A program made the translations under genes and the position numbers. The notes under the pieces are model-generated. The model saw only the letters and a program-made list of their open reading frames with translations, was not told the DNA's origin and searched no databases. Of a stretch of 64,000 nucleotides of DNA, positions 20,518-32,025 are shown piece after piece; position 1 is the stretch's first letter, and each line of letters opens with the position of its first letter. Source of the DNA: Gari tellinella (taxonomy: Eukaryota; Mollusca; Bivalvia; Cardiida; Psammobiidae); contig OV277864.1 in NCBI GenBank assembly GCA_922989275.2, forward strand, positions 2,604,001 to 2,668,000. The letters run 5' to 3'.

Positions 20518-22711
20518 TCCTACTAGTATTTGTTATTTCAAACGAAATGTTCTACTTTATGGAAAACCTTTCAATGTCCTTAGATTACCCTTCTTCGTGT
20601 ATATCTCGTATAATGAACTCTTCATGCAAGCACATAGGGATAATTCATTGCAATATCCAGGCATACATGGGTTAAATGACAAATATACTTTCAAACAAAT
20701 GATCTACCAATGCATGAGCAATATGCCGCATATATTAATAGTTATCATGACTTAGTTATATCGCCCTTTTAAACAACTCATTTCATGTAGCTAAATCATG
20801 TTTATGATACATGTTAACAAATGTGTCATGCAATTACATGTACATAAACTGTAGGTATATTGATGCACCCCAACTGAGTGACAACACATGTTTGGTCTTC
20901 TTGAGTGGGAGCGGGTTTTGCATACTTGATAGAAACACTTTCTTAGAAAACTGTAGGAGTTAGTGTAAATCTTTCAGGAAATGTATCAACGTCCCTCTTT
21001 TAATTAATTACATTTGGAACTTATTGGGTTAAATTCAAGAAAGTGTGTTTCGGAAATGAGAAAACCATATTAGGCAAGTTTCTAAATGTCTTTTCTTTTA
21101 TTTGTCAGTGGCAATACCTTCATTGCCATAATAAATCACTCAATCATTTAATATTATTGTATTTGAGGGAATACGGTAAATGTCCCAACAGCGGTTTTAT
21201 AAGTGAAATACATATTATCTTAAAATCAAATAGATTTACTACAATATTATAATATGGTGTCGGTGCAAGCTATGCAGGATCGCCGCACGAAACAAGAAGA
21301 ATAGTTTTGATGTATTATCCATTAGCCTTACACTTGTATCATAAATGCAAAAAAGTTCGAATCGAGATTATAACTCAAAACACTTGTTGCCTTAACAGTA
21401 TTTAAACTGTTCGGCTAGCAGTCTGCAGCTTTCTTAGCTTGAAATACATAAATGTACATTTTGAACATACTCGTTAGGCTACACATTTAGAGAGGATAAC
21501 GAACATTTGCAACATGTTAAAGACTGAAAGGCATTTATACAGAATGTATCCTTAACACGATATGGAGCCGCGGAGTTCATGGATATAATCAGATCAACAA
21601 AGTTAGTTATAGACAATTTGTCTTAAGAAACCCGATTCATTGCAGTGAAGACAAGGGGATCTAAGACAACACATATTCAAAGGAAGTTCCACCGATCTGT
21701 GGGTTGAAATTCTATAATTTGGTTAAGAAGTTTTAATGTATTTGGCCGAATCATGTAATAAGGAGACAGGCACATTGCATTCGCATACAAGAAACAAGAG
21801 AGTTTGCCATTTCATTCCATTAATTTTGTATACGTATTGTATAAAATGTCTAATATGTTGCCTTAGTTTTCGTATATTTGTTCAGAAAGGTTAAAAGCAA
21901 AATCCGCAATTCCCGAGCGATTTGAAATAATCGTAAGGATAAACTAGAAAACAGAGAACAAGAAAAGTATGTAAAGAAGCAACGAATCAAGACTGACTTG
22001 CCATAGAGTGGCGTCATCTTGAATGACAAATGCATCCAACACCACGGTTGCGTTCTGCAGTCGACATTCTCATCATGTTTATGTGTTTTCAAGTTGTGCT
22101 GCCGTCACACAGAACATGTGTCTCTATTTATTTCAAATACGAGGTACGCACAAACGTCTCGCGCCGAAACCATATACATGTATATGTATTTTCAAACGAA
22201 TCTTTACATTTTCTATTCCGTTTTTTCTCTCTCTGGTATTCAGGTATAGAATAAATGTGCACAACATATTCATGAAAATGATAACAATCCACACCTATTT
22301 GTTTGTCATTTGTCTAAAAGCAATAAAAACCTGAAACAAAATAACGGTTTAAAGTAGAATAGATAAAATGTGAAAACAATTAATTGAATTGTTTCAAACA
22401 GTTTGAAATAAAGTGCAATCATGTGCAGGCATTTAATGTTGTGTGTTACAATACAATGTAAACAAACCTATTCCCTACTCTCACCAATTGATTTCAATAT
22501 AATTTAAATGCAACGCCCTTTCTTAACCGGGGGTTAAAATTAATTAATGTCACTGAATACGTGACACATTTGTTTCCTCATGAACATATTTGTTTCATAA
22601 GTATATCTTTATATAAGTTGTGTTGCTCAATGAATTAAGTGCGTTTGAAATGTATTCATATCATGACTTGACCAATATATGCAAATAGTTGTTTCCAGAA
22701 CAGGCGCTACA
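20518..22711. other. 2.2 kb without recognised feature
   Basis: AT-rich, several ACATGTA words, short open frames on both strands without family features. No MITE family matched, the longest such gap in the window. Confidence 0.45.
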
Positions 22712-22948
22712 TACAGTGGAGAATGTGTTATTCTTTCCCAATAAACGCGTTTACGCTAAAACTATTATTTGCAGTGCAAACAGTTTGGAGCCAGATTAGA
22801 CGCGTCTGATCAGGCTCCAAACTGTTTGCCACCAAGATAAACATGAAATATTAGAATTGTCCAAAGGTTGTACTTTTCTTCGTTTTAGTGCTTTGCGTTT
22901 GCGTACGTTTGCGTTTAAACGGGAAAGAATAACAGAATCTCCACTGTA
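22712..22948 (+). mobile_element. family A MITE, apex deleted
   Basis: TACAGTGGAGAATGTGTTAT to AACAGAATCTCCACTGTA; AGATTAGACGCGTCTGATCA shows loss of exactly the apical GCCGGGTAACCCGG part. Confidence 0.9.
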
Positions 22949-23360
22949 ACCCTGCCTCTTATCAGGAGTCAATCTATTTCAATATCATATCGACGTTTCT
23001 TTGTTCAAAATTTATTAAATGTGATGAAACGATGAAAGGAAATTAAAGCAGACGACACTTTCGAAATGAACAATTTTGCATCAGCGAAGTGGGGAGAACA
23101 TGCAAGCGCTACAAGGCAATTGCAATATAACTGCCAAAATAGTTCAGTAACTACACAGCTTTAGTGGCACTCTGTTCACTAATTGGCCATTATGTAAACT
23201 ACCAACACGATATATCATAGGAAACCTCTGTTTAAACTTTAACGAACAAGCTTACCTTAATTCTGTATCAAGAAATTCAACTTGCCTTGAAAATGTTTCA
23301 AATCCAACCCGGAGACCGAGTAACACGGCTTCAGCATCCAGGGTAATAAAGAGTTTACGT

Positions 23361-23459
23361 TGAGTCTGAGACGGTTACGTCATGTATTTAATTGGTCAGA
23401 TTTGAGCTTTTGCTCAAATCTGACCAATCAAATGCATGAGAACCACTCCAGTCTCAAAC
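23361..23459. repeat. unassigned near-palindrome
   Basis: Left arm ATTGGTCAGATTTGAGC and right arm GCTCAAATCTGACCAAT around a TTTT loop; the outer stem GTCTGAGACGG / CCAGTCTCAAAC is imperfect. Not families A-H. Confidence 0.75.
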
Positions 23460-23756
23460 AAAACGGTTACAGTGTTGGACCAAGACAAGAATTCAGTTCG
23501 CTTGATTGATCTTGTATGAATAATGTAAGATGCAAGAAAACAACTTGAATAACCTTTTCTAACAGTGCTTGGTTTTTAAAAGTATTTGAAGTACATGTAG
23601 TTTACGTAGTAAAGTGAAACACGCTTTGGTTAAAATAATGAACAATTTGTTCTCTTTGCTCTAACTAGCTACAATTGAAATGCGACCAAATGGAATAAAT
23701 GTCTGTAGCACAATTCCTGACAAGTTGTGATCAAGTTTCGAGCAAATTCACACTGA

Positions 23757-24101
23757 CAGTACTCCCTCTCTACAACAACACCGGATGGGAGACAAAGTTT
23801 GTGTGTGTTACAAGTACGGAGGGGGTTTTCTATAGGGAGGGAAAGTGGCTTATATATACAAAAAGCTTGAAACCAGATCAGACGCCGCACAACGCGGCGT
23901 ATGTTCTAGATTCAAGCTGATTTTCACTCATCTTTAGGCAATTTTCTGTCAAAGTGTCCAATATAAGACTTTGAGAAAAACAGTAGGCGATAATGCAGTT
24001 TTTGAAATATTGGACGTTTTGTCTGATTTGGAGAACAGAGGCAAACGTTTTTGTAAGGAGGAAATAGTTGTTCAGAGAACCGTTGCAGGAATGACGCTGT
24101 A
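23757..24101 (+). mobile_element. family B MITE
   Basis: CAGTACTCCCTCTCTACAAC, GGATGGGAGACAAAG, hairpin 23860-23930 (AGCTTGAAACCAGATCAGAC ... TAGATTCAAGCTG), GTAGGCGATAATG, right end merging with the next MITE. Confidence 0.8.
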
Positions 24102-24351
24102 TACAGTGGAGAATCTGTTATTCTTTCCCGTTTAAACGCAAACGTACGCAAACGCAAAACACTAAAACGTAGAAAAGTACAATTTTTTGACAATTCTGAT
24201 AATTCATGTTTATCTTGGTGGCAAACAGTTTGGAGCCTGATCAGACGCCGGGTTACCCGGCGTCTGATCTGGCTCCAAACTGTTTGCACTGCAAATAATA
24301 GTTTTAGCGTAAACGCGTTTATTGGGAAAGAATAACATTTTCTCCACTGTA
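24102..24351 (-). mobile_element. family A MITE, complete, GAATCTG subfamily
   Basis: Left end GAGAATCTGTTATTC, right end AACATTTTCTCC; full hairpin 24221-24291. Starts at the right edge of a family B copy. Confidence 0.92.
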
Positions 24352-24366
24352 CTTACTGATAGCCGT

Positions 24367-24570
24367 ACCGCTTTACCCATATCATGCCGAAATAACGTCT
24401 GCTATAAAATTTGTCCTGCAAAGTAGAATTTGCATGTATTTTAACCTGTAGATGAGTGTCAAACAGTTTGGATCCAGATCAATCGCCGCGTTACGTGATG
24501 TCTAATTTTGTTCCAAAATGTTTGCAAATACAAGCCAAGTCGCAGTCGGCAGTCAAAGAGCTAGATTTGA
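24367..24570 (+). mobile_element. family F MITE, diverged
   Basis: CCGCTTTACCCATATCATGC, AACGTCTGCTATAAAATTTG, CAAACAGTTTGGATCCAGAT, apex GCCGCGTTACGTGATG, TTTGCAAATACAAGCC. Confidence 0.6.
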
Positions 24571-24612
24571 TTGTACGAGTTTGTATTACATGAACGAGAA
24601 TTTTCAAACAAG

Positions 24613-24861
24613 TAAAGTGGATAATACGTTATTATTCCCCGTTTAAACTTAAACGACACGCAAGCGAATTGCAATAAAACGTAGGAAATGACAGCTTGTT
24701 GACAATTCTGACTATTCATTTTTGTATGAGTGGCAAACAGTTTGGAGCCTGTTCAGACGCCGGGTTACCCGGCGTCTGATCTGGCTCCAAACTGTTTGCA
24801 ATGTATATAATAGTTTAGCATTAACGCGTTTATTGGGGAGGAGTAACCTCTTCTCCACCGA
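24613..24861 (-). mobile_element. family A MITE
   Basis: TAAAGTGGATAATACGTTAT, good hairpin at 24731-24800, right end CTCTTCTCCACCG; ends eroded. Confidence 0.82.
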
Positions 24862-25419
24862 CATGAACGAGCATTTCATAACGAGTCTGAAACGGATGGT
24901 CTAGTTCAGAAACATGGTGTCTCATAGTGCGGGAAGATGTCAAACTGTTCAACACCCCTGAAACGTTTCTGTCTTTCCAGTAATTGTGTTTTCGCAATGC
25001 AGTTTTAAAGAAGGCGTTGTTTTCAACAGCAAGTTTACTAAATAAATAAGGTAGAAATTGTCATTTGTTTTCAGAAATCGATTGCGTCTGACACTGTTAT
25101 AGCAGGAGGCAAAGCGATATTTGTTGCCGAAAAATGTTGCTGTACTTCAACACAGGTTGTATTTGCAACTAGTTTGAAACCTACTCAAACATAGAAAACC
25201 GAAATTGCATGTATCATACTTAAACTGTTTGAGATTCAAATTATAATAAGTGGTTAACAAATCCGATAGATTGTCATATACACAGTTTGTTGCATTGCTA
25301 TGGTATTTCATGTTGTTAAAACAGGAACGAATAACGTTTTATATTCATAACTACTCTAGGTGGGTGCCTTTTTACAAGATGACATTTTGAATTTGACGTA
25401 CAGTTAAATTAAAAACATG
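24862..25419. other. family A-like traces only
   Basis: TTTGCAACTAGTTTGAAACC near 25150 and AGGAACGAATAACGTTT near 25325 suggest a very old family A copy; nothing else. Confidence 0.35.
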
Positions 25420-25565
25420 TACAGTACTCGCCCAACAACAATTCCCTCCTCATAACAACGCTTGTCGCTGTTCTCCAAACAAGACAATTATGCTCAACCT
25501 TTTCACGTCTGCAAAATATTCTGGTTGGATTTGTCGCCTGCTGTTCTTCTCCAAGTAATTGATGC
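25420..25565 (-). mobile_element. family B MITE fragment
   Basis: TACAGTACTCGCCC, TTCCCTCCTCATAACAACGC, TTGTCGCTGTTCTCCAAACA, TTGTCGCCTGCTGTTCTTCT; stops before the hairpin. Confidence 0.7.
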
Positions 25566-25899
25566 GGCAAGTTGTTTTATTAAGTCCGTGTGCGTGAGTT
25601 CAAGAGGGTGTTATTCATTTTCAAAAATAGTAAAGTAGTATGACTGGATTATACTTAATTTGAAACTTGAAGTGTCCATAGTCAGTAATCTTAGACAATT
25701 CATATTGTCTTAGTATCGTTTAATGATTAGCCTAGAAGCGTTTTTTATTCTAAAGAGTGAAAACCATGAGCAATCATCTTTTGGGATTATAAGACATTAA
25801 TCGGTTAACAGTAGATGTTTTTAAGCCCTGTTGGCTTATGCTCAGACCTGCATTCAGTTACAACGGAGAAAGACGATCCCCGAGAAAACTTAATAACAG

Positions 25900-26037
25900 A
25901 CACTCGCGTGCCTTAATCTGTTTATACAGCAGAGAATCATGGCGTATTTGTCGCCTCGTTATTGCTTGATTGCTCTAAATTGTCGCATCAATGAGTATTT
26001 ATTGCAAATTACTGTGGCGCGACATTGAGTAAAGCGT
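25900..26037 (+). repeat. diverged third copy of the 349-bp repeat
   Basis: AGAATCATGGCGTATTTGTC, GCCTCGTTATT, GATTGCTCT, CAATGAGTATTTATTGC and GCGCGACATTGAGTAA align in order with 12370-12480. Confidence 0.55.
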
Positions 26038-26081
26038 AGAAGTTACATCCAAATTGGTGATGAGAACATTCAATTTCTAAG

Positions 26082-26310
26082 TATAGTGAAGAAGACGCTA
26101 CTCTTACCCAACATGTGAGATTGTCCTAAAACAAGTATGCCAAATGTAAAACGTCAAGAGCCGGGTTACCCGGTTTACGATCAGGCTCCAAACTGTTTGA
26201 GACATATCATTAGTGTTTCATAGTAGCTGACATTGTGTGTATAGTTAATTGCATTGCGTGAGCGTTTAGTTTAGTTCAGTTTAAATTGGAAATAATTACT
26301 CATTGTTTCA
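26082..26310 (+). mobile_element. family A relic
   Basis: TATAGTGAAGAAGACG, GAGCCGGGTTACCCGG, GATCAGGCTCCAAACTGTTT, TTGCATTGCGTGAGCG; outer right end gone. Confidence 0.6.
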
Positions 26311-26680
26311 TTTTATTGAGACATTTTAAGACGATTAGTTGTTAAATAAAGATCAACATACTACTTAAAGTTAATACATGCGTAGTTCCGTAAACTTGAA
26401 TCAGCCAGTCTTAAGAGACTCGTTGCATGCAATTAGTGCATTATTCCAAACCTGGTTTAACTGTTTAACAAAATGACACACAGAGATATAAATACATAGA
26501 GACGGAACAGGTGTTTGTTTCAATCCCTTTTCACCAAATCCAATTAACCTAAAAATTTATTATACCTACAAGAGTATTAACTCACCACTGAAACCTTTAA
26601 TGGACAATTCCAATTTCAAACTATGTCTAGTACATTTTTTTCCTATTTAGGGTTGATTTTAACAATATGTTTTAAAATTA
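26311..26680. other. no confident feature
   Basis: Nothing recognised. Confidence 0.4.
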
Positions 26681-26746
26681 CAAACAGTGTACACCCTGAT
26701 CAGAGGGGTCCTTAAGGAGCCCTCTGATCAGGGTCTACACTGTTTC
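26681..26746. repeat. type H solo hairpin
   Basis: CAAACAGTGTACACCCTGAT, apex GGGGTCCTTAAGGAGCCC, right arm CAGGGTCTACACTGTTT. Confidence 0.87.
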
Positions 26747-27010
26747 CATAGAACAAAGAGATTGAACTTTCCAACTTCAGAATCATGGTACTACATGTTA
26801 TGTTAGGCACTGATTGCATATAACAGTTTTGGAATCAAAATAGCACTTTTTCGCATTACAGCAACTATTGCAGAAGAGAGCCTTTAAGCGCGATTTAGGC
26901 TTAACACATTTATGGCTGAATATTGCTGGAAGACTTCATTGTAGATATACAAGGATGATCTGTGGATACTGCAGTGTTTGTTCGTAGAGCAAAGTATTCC
27001 ATATGGTGTA

Positions 27011-27076
27011 GCAAACAGTGCAGACCCTGAAGAGACTCCTAAAACGCAGTGTCTTATCAGAGTCTGTATCGCTTGC
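27011..27076. repeat. type G/H hairpin, degenerate
   Basis: GCAAACAGTGCAGACCCTGA and TCAGAGTCTGTATCGCTTGC with a decayed apex. Confidence 0.65.
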
Positions 27077-27318
27077 CAATGTCCTCTTTGGTAGACACTA
27101 GGCTTAAATGGAATCTAACGTCTCAGGTTTCCTGTTAATATTATTCAATTGTCTTGGACAAATTGAAAGTGTATGTATTTGGCAATTTTAGGTATAAAAA
27201 AATAAAAATTTTAGGTAGAGATCTGTGACCATCTAAGTTAAACGGAACTTTACTAGGCGAACATATTGCCGTATTGGTAAGCAAAAGTTAAATATTTCTG
27301 CCCCTTACCTCCAACTAA

Positions 27319-27526
27319 TACAGTAAAACCTCTCTATTACGGACATTAAAAAAAGGCTAATTGTTTGAATAAAATACAGGTGACAGCTTAAAGCAAGGTG
27401 ACAGTAAAACAGAAAGCTCCTGCAGGAGCTTTCTTTTTTACTGTCACCTAGCTCTAAGCAGTCACCTGTCAGAAACACCTTATCATTAACAAATTTTAGT
27501 GGTCGTAATTGAGAGGTTTTACTGTA
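27319..27526. mobile_element. family C MITE, complete
   Basis: TACAGTAAAACCTCTCTATT to GAGAGGTTTTACTGTA, TA-flanked. Type 2 hairpin CTTAAAGCAAGGTGACAG with apex AGCTCCTGCAGGAGCT. Confidence 0.9.
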
Positions 27527-27828
27527 TATTAATTCTAATATTATTTTTGCCAGCTGTACTGTTATGAAGACGTAACTCTGTCATATTTAAATGAAACAAC
27601 CAGCAAACGCAATGCACTACATGTTACATGTTGAATAGTAACTGAAAAGTTAGCGATGTATTCTATTCTTAGCTGCATATAGATTGAAGCTTGAATACAA
27701 CCCGGGTGACATGTCGCTTTATTGTTCTTCAAGATACATATATGTGCAATTAACAAAATTGCTTTGACACACACGCTTTTACAGGTAACGTATATCGTCT
27801 TCCCCTAGTTATATGCGCGATTAGTGAT

Positions 27829-28177
27829 AAAGCGCCCCCTCTCTACAACGACATCCAACGAGAGAGAACAAGTGTAAACGATGTTCGGAGGGAGTCGTTA
27901 TAGGGTGGGACATATGCAAACAGCTTGAATCAAGATAAGACGCCGCGTGACGCGGCGTATGATCTAGATTAAAGATGTTTGTCATTCGTTATTACAAGAA
28001 TTCTGTCAAAATGTCCATTATGTAACTTTGAGAAAAACAGCAGACGATAATTTTAAGTAGACGACATTACAGTCGTGAATAGGTTGGACATGATTGTCTT
28101 TTTAGGTAACTGTGATAAAGGTCGTTGTAAGGAGGGAGTCGTTGTTGGGAGGGTCGTTGTACGGAGGGAACACTGTA
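27829..28177 (+). mobile_element. family B MITE, near complete
   Basis: AAGCGCCCCCTCTCTACAAC, GGAGTCGTTATAGGG, apex GCCGCGTGACGCGGC, GCAGACGATAATTT, right end GTACGGAGGGAACACTGTA. Confidence 0.87.
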
Positions 28178-28422
28178 ATCAGTGTTTTTGCTCGTAGACC
28201 TTTGCTATAAAAAACGCATCCATCAGCTTGTCAGCTTTTTTGGACATCTATTCATTGAATCGACCTTACAGTTTGTGAGACTATCTTGTTTTGTCATTTT
28301 CAATTTTAAAGACCAGTAGACTTAGTATATTACTTGTCTGTGTTGCTCTCAGAGATATTTCAGTAGAATTTCCACGACAAGGGATTGTCTCAATCCTTAA
28401 CAATATTATGTTCCAGTATTGA

Positions 28423-28595
28423 ACATAAGTGACCCCATAAAGCAGGTTGAAAGTAAACCAGAATAAGCATTAATGCGCAATATGCCTTACTTCAATCCTA
28501 CTTTAAGCTACTATCTGCTCTAAGATAAAAAAAAATATTTCTCATGATACATATCCATGATTGTATAAATTGTAAATTCGCTTTAAGCAAATGTC
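28423..28595 (+). mobile_element. family D MITE, partial
   Basis: AAGTGACCCCATAAAGCAGG, GTTGAAAGTAAACCAGAAT, TTCAATCCTACTTTAAGC, CATGATTGTATAAATTG; outer ends missing. Confidence 0.68.
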
Positions 28596-28990
28596 TATCA
28601 CAAACAATTTGAAGCCAGGTCAGACATTTGATAATATGTTGTCGCATCTGTTACTAAAATAGACATTGGCGTCCATCTAAGATTGGGATAGAATGTAAAA
28701 AGGTCTTGTAACACAAACTCTAACATTTATGTAGACACATTGAATAAAGTTTGGGCATCCTAGGAAACATTTAACTCTCCAATATAGAAAAGAAAATTGT
28801 CATTGCATTTTCAAAATTTACAAAAATGCAAGGGCAGATAACTTTAATCCAACTTTTCTCCCTTGTCTCTACCTAAACTCTCATCAGACGGCCATTTCTT
28901 AACTTCGGAGACAAGTTCCTATAAGGTATATATATATAAGTTCCAGTGCCGCTTTCAACATTAATAAATCTTACCCAGCTCTTATACTAT
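28596..28990. other. no confident feature
   Basis: Apart from a short TATA run at about 28930, nothing recognised. Confidence 0.4.
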
Positions 28991-29085
28991 TTCTGTTTAA
29001 CTCTCAGCCTGATTTAAGCTAGAATATAGCAAACTATTTCTAGTGTGCATATTCATGACTTAAGTTATTGGAACTATATTCAAAA
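28991..29085 (+). mobile_element. family D fragment
   Basis: TAACTCTCAGCCTGATTTAA, GCTAGAATATAG, CATATTCATGACTTAAG, TTGGAACTATATTC: the right flank of family D only. Confidence 0.55.
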
Positions 29086-29211
29086 TGAGGATATGTTTCT
29101 ATGGATTAACTCATTCATCTATGAAACTTTTAAAGGACATTTGATTTTTGAAAATAAACATTGCCCATTTTTTACTTTTTCTTTTATTGTTTTCTGCAAT
29201 ATTTTGCAAAC

Positions 29212-29281
29212 TGGCGAACAGTTCAAACTCTGTAAAAAGAGTTTATTTATGAAACCTGATCTGGGTCTACACGGTTTGCAA
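29212..29281. repeat. degenerate type H hairpin
   Basis: GGCGAACAGTTCAAACTCTG and GATCTGGGTCTACACGGTTTGC; the apex is lost. Confidence 0.5.
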
Positions 29282-29400
29282 AGAAGTACGATCTAAACAG
29301 GTATCCGTTTGTAGAGGACGAGTATAGTGTTGCTGTGGATAAATGCATTCAATTTGTTTTTACAAATTTTGCTAAAGTAAAGGTCAATCTCAAGGTCAAT

Positions 29401-29518
29401 ACAAAGGAGAAGACGTTATTCCTTACTCACAAACGTATCACTATTGTACATAACGAATATAATGTCCAATGAAAATAATTTGGAGCATCACAAGACGCTG
29501 AGTTAAGAAGTGAATACA
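29401..29518 (+). mobile_element. family A left fragment
   Basis: ACAAAGGAGAAGACGTTATT, ACAAACGTATCACTATTG, AAAATAATTTGGAGCATCAC, AAGACGCTGAG. Confidence 0.55.
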
Positions 29519-29524
29519 AATAAA

Positions 29525-29857
29525 GTACTACCTCTCTACAACTATACCTAATGAAAGACAACGAGTGTTTGTGTTGTCGGAGGGAAATGCTACAGAGAGG
29601 GAAATTGGCTTACATTTGCAAACAGCATGAATCCATCTTAAACGCCGCGTCTGACCGGGATTCAAGCTGTTTGTCACTCGTCAGTATGTTTTTTAATTCT
29701 ATCAAAATGTCCATTATGTAAGAAAAGCAACAGATATCAATTTTAAGAACACGATATTGCAGCAGTTAAATCGTTAGTCATATAAATATACATTGTCTTA
29801 GGAACAGCGGCAAGCGGCGATGTAAGGAGGGAGTCGTTGTATGGAGGAAGCACTGTA
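29525..29857 (+). mobile_element. family B MITE
   Basis: GTACTACCTCTCTACAACTA, hairpin with the apex shortened (CGCCGCGTCTGACC), CACGATATTGCAGCAG, right end GGAGGAAGCACTGTA. Confidence 0.8.
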
Positions 29858-30169
29858 AATCGTCAACATTTTAAGAACGTGTTATTTTCCACAATTTTCG
29901 CATTTTGTTTTCGTTATGTTTTATATAAGCTTGTACTAAATGTCACAATTATCTCCGATATTTCAAATGGTGCGCCCAGTATTCGTTTAAAGATGATGGC
30001 TGTAAAGAGAAACTCCTTGCTATTTCGAATTTTAATATTCTGGTATATCTCTGCACATACAAATACGTTAAAATATGATAAATATTAATATTACACAACT
30101 TTCAATCACAACCATCAAATCTGTCGTTAAGATACTGTCATTATTTACTTGATCCACACAAGATAATGC

Positions 30170-30325
30170 CACACAGGCTAAAGTCTCCACGCAGGAAAAA
30201 TACCACACAGGTAGTTCATTACGAATGGTTCCACAAGCGTAATACTATTAATGTTATGCCACACAGGTGATATACTGTTAATGTCACTAAGGCGCAATAG
30301 TGTCAATGTCACACAGGCTATGTCA
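30170..30325 (+). repeat. irregular CACACAGG motif cluster
   Basis: TGCCACACAGGC, TACCACACAGG, TGCCACACAGGTG and TGTCACACAGGC occur within about 150 bp, with interspersed TACTATTAATGTTA / TACTGTTAATGTCA units. The 29858-30169 stretch before it shows nothing. Confidence 0.5.
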
Positions 30326-30675
30326 TAACGTCAAGATCCACGGACTTCTCCAACTATTGCATATCTATAGCACACATGTCATAGTCTTTAAAATACGTTT
30401 AACTCTCTCACGCACCACGGTATATAAAACCGACTAAATATTGACCATATCAACTTGGTCATATCAATTAAAACAAAAGTGAGTTAAAACCAAGGTATAA
30501 GTCATCACACAAGTAAGTTATGTGTAGACAAATACAAAGCATATACTATGCTAGTCTTATATAAATTCAGCTTCACATAATACTACTCAATATACAATGC
30601 ATCATAATTATGAAAGTATGACTTATACCATCAGTCACTGTATTTTATAAGTTAACACACACTAAAAGTTTATCC

Positions 30676-30750
30676 CTAGCTCCTGGACTAAGTCCTAAAT
30701 TCTAATTTCAATGATCTGGCTCCTGGACTAATCATTTCTCAATGATCCGG
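30676..30750 (+). repeat. short direct repeat
   Basis: GCTCCTGGACTAA occurs twice (near 30678 and 30719), each followed within about 25-35 bp by AATGATC(T/C)GG. The region to 31245 is otherwise unassigned. Confidence 0.6.
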
Positions 30751-31245
30751 AACTATTGCATGTGAATAATTAGAATAAATATATCACCATGGTAGTCTGC
30801 TACTAGTTAAATGCGTATGGGATTGTCACATCAAAATTTTGCTAAAGATGACATGCATAGCTTATGCAGGACAGGAAATGGAATCTTGTCTCAGCCCAAA
30901 ACATACAGGGAATCTTCAATCTACAAATAAAAGAGGGCTACTAACTACTGTGTAGAACTAACAACAAATAGCATGCAAAATCCACGCGAAATACAGAAAT
31001 ACAGTGTATGTATATGGTCGGGACGGGAGGAAAGGACACTTACATATATCTCCCAGACTCTACTTTACTAATGGCCACCAAACAGAGTAGAGAATTCGTC
31101 TGGCCTCTTCAACTATCTAATGTACTGCACTATGTACATGGAAAATATATCACACCTGAGATAACCAAAGTCAATCATGCATCACGCTAGTGGACAGCCA
31201 ATTTATATAGGTATACACACAAAACCCAATGACCACTTCTCACAG

Positions 31246-31285
31246 TACAGTGGAACCTTGTTGTATACAGTGGAACCCTGTTATA
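31246..31285 (+). repeat. two head-to-tail 20-bp copies of a TIR-like end
   Basis: TACAGTGGAACCTTGTTGTA followed directly by TACAGTGGAACCCTGTTATA. The form resembles a Tc1/mariner-type MITE terminus different from families A and C; no inverted partner was seen nearby. Confidence 0.7.
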
Positions 31286-31311
31286 ACTAAAACTACTTGA
31301 CACTAAATAAA

Positions 31312-31552
31312 TACACCTTATGCGCCTTAAAGTCATTCATCATCTGAGGCAAATAGTTCCACTTTAAACAGTCGTGAATATACACCATAGGAACTAGTTT
31401 CTATATTCTAGCAGTTGGTTTAAAGCAGTTTTGGGGTGAAGCATAACGTACCTTAAGGCACACTCTGCTTTACTCTCATCTTGTTTTGAACAGTCATCTG
31501 TCTTTAAAACTGAAAACAAGTTATTGGGGAAAGGGTAAAATGGCGAAAAGAT
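31312..31552 (-). mobile_element. family D MITE, diverged
   Basis: CTTATGCGCCTTAAAG, GGCAAATAGTTCCACTTTAA, GGTTTAAAGCAG, CGTACCTTAAGGCACAC, GGGGAAAGGGTAAAA. Confidence 0.7.
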
Positions 31553-31624
31553 CGCCTAAAGCACCGACTGTAGGAGCAACGCAATAACCTAGTTGTTCCA
31601 GTTGGTGATATATTACATTGTCCC

Positions 31625-31760
31625 TGTCTTGCTAGTATTCTTGACCACTTATATTTGTACAAAAGGCCAATAAACAAGACTAATAGGCAATTTGCAATCG
31701 TTAATATCCGCTATAGACGGATTACTGGAAACATTAGGACTTGTTCACAAATAGCCGCTA
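31625..31760 (+). repeat. dispersed repeat shared with about 15605-15760
   Basis: TTTGTACAAAAGGCCAATAA, GCAATTTGCAATCGTTAATA, AGACGGATTAC match the 15.6 kb block in order. Confidence 0.5.
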
Positions 31761-31877
31761 TTGATGGCCTATCAGTTTAGCAATCAGTTTCCTTCTAAAC
31801 AATTTATGTACTCCGACGTCTCTGAACGTTTTCTTTGTTCTGGCAACTTATCTCATATTCTCTTGTACAGTGATTCG

Positions 31878-32025
31878 TCTCTATAGTGGAGACACATATT
31901 GTGTGTGTTGGTTTTGAGGGAATTGATATAGGGAGGGAAACTTAACACCCCATACACTGCTGAAAATGTCATGGCTTACATTTGAAAACAGTCAAACCCA
32001 GATCAGACGCCGCATGACGCGGAAG
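31878..32025 (+). mobile_element. family B relic
   Basis: GGAGACACATATTGTGTGTG, GATATAGGGAGGGAAAC, GGCTTACATTTGAAAACAG, CAGATCAGACGCCGCATGAC; right half missing. Confidence 0.6.

Noticed and set aside
22019..22334. Overlapping open frames of 74-103 residues in three frames
   Set aside because: Same DNA open in several frames, no family motif, no splice support.
28922..28945. TATA-rich stretch as a promoter
   Set aside because: No gene follows on either strand; simple TA run.
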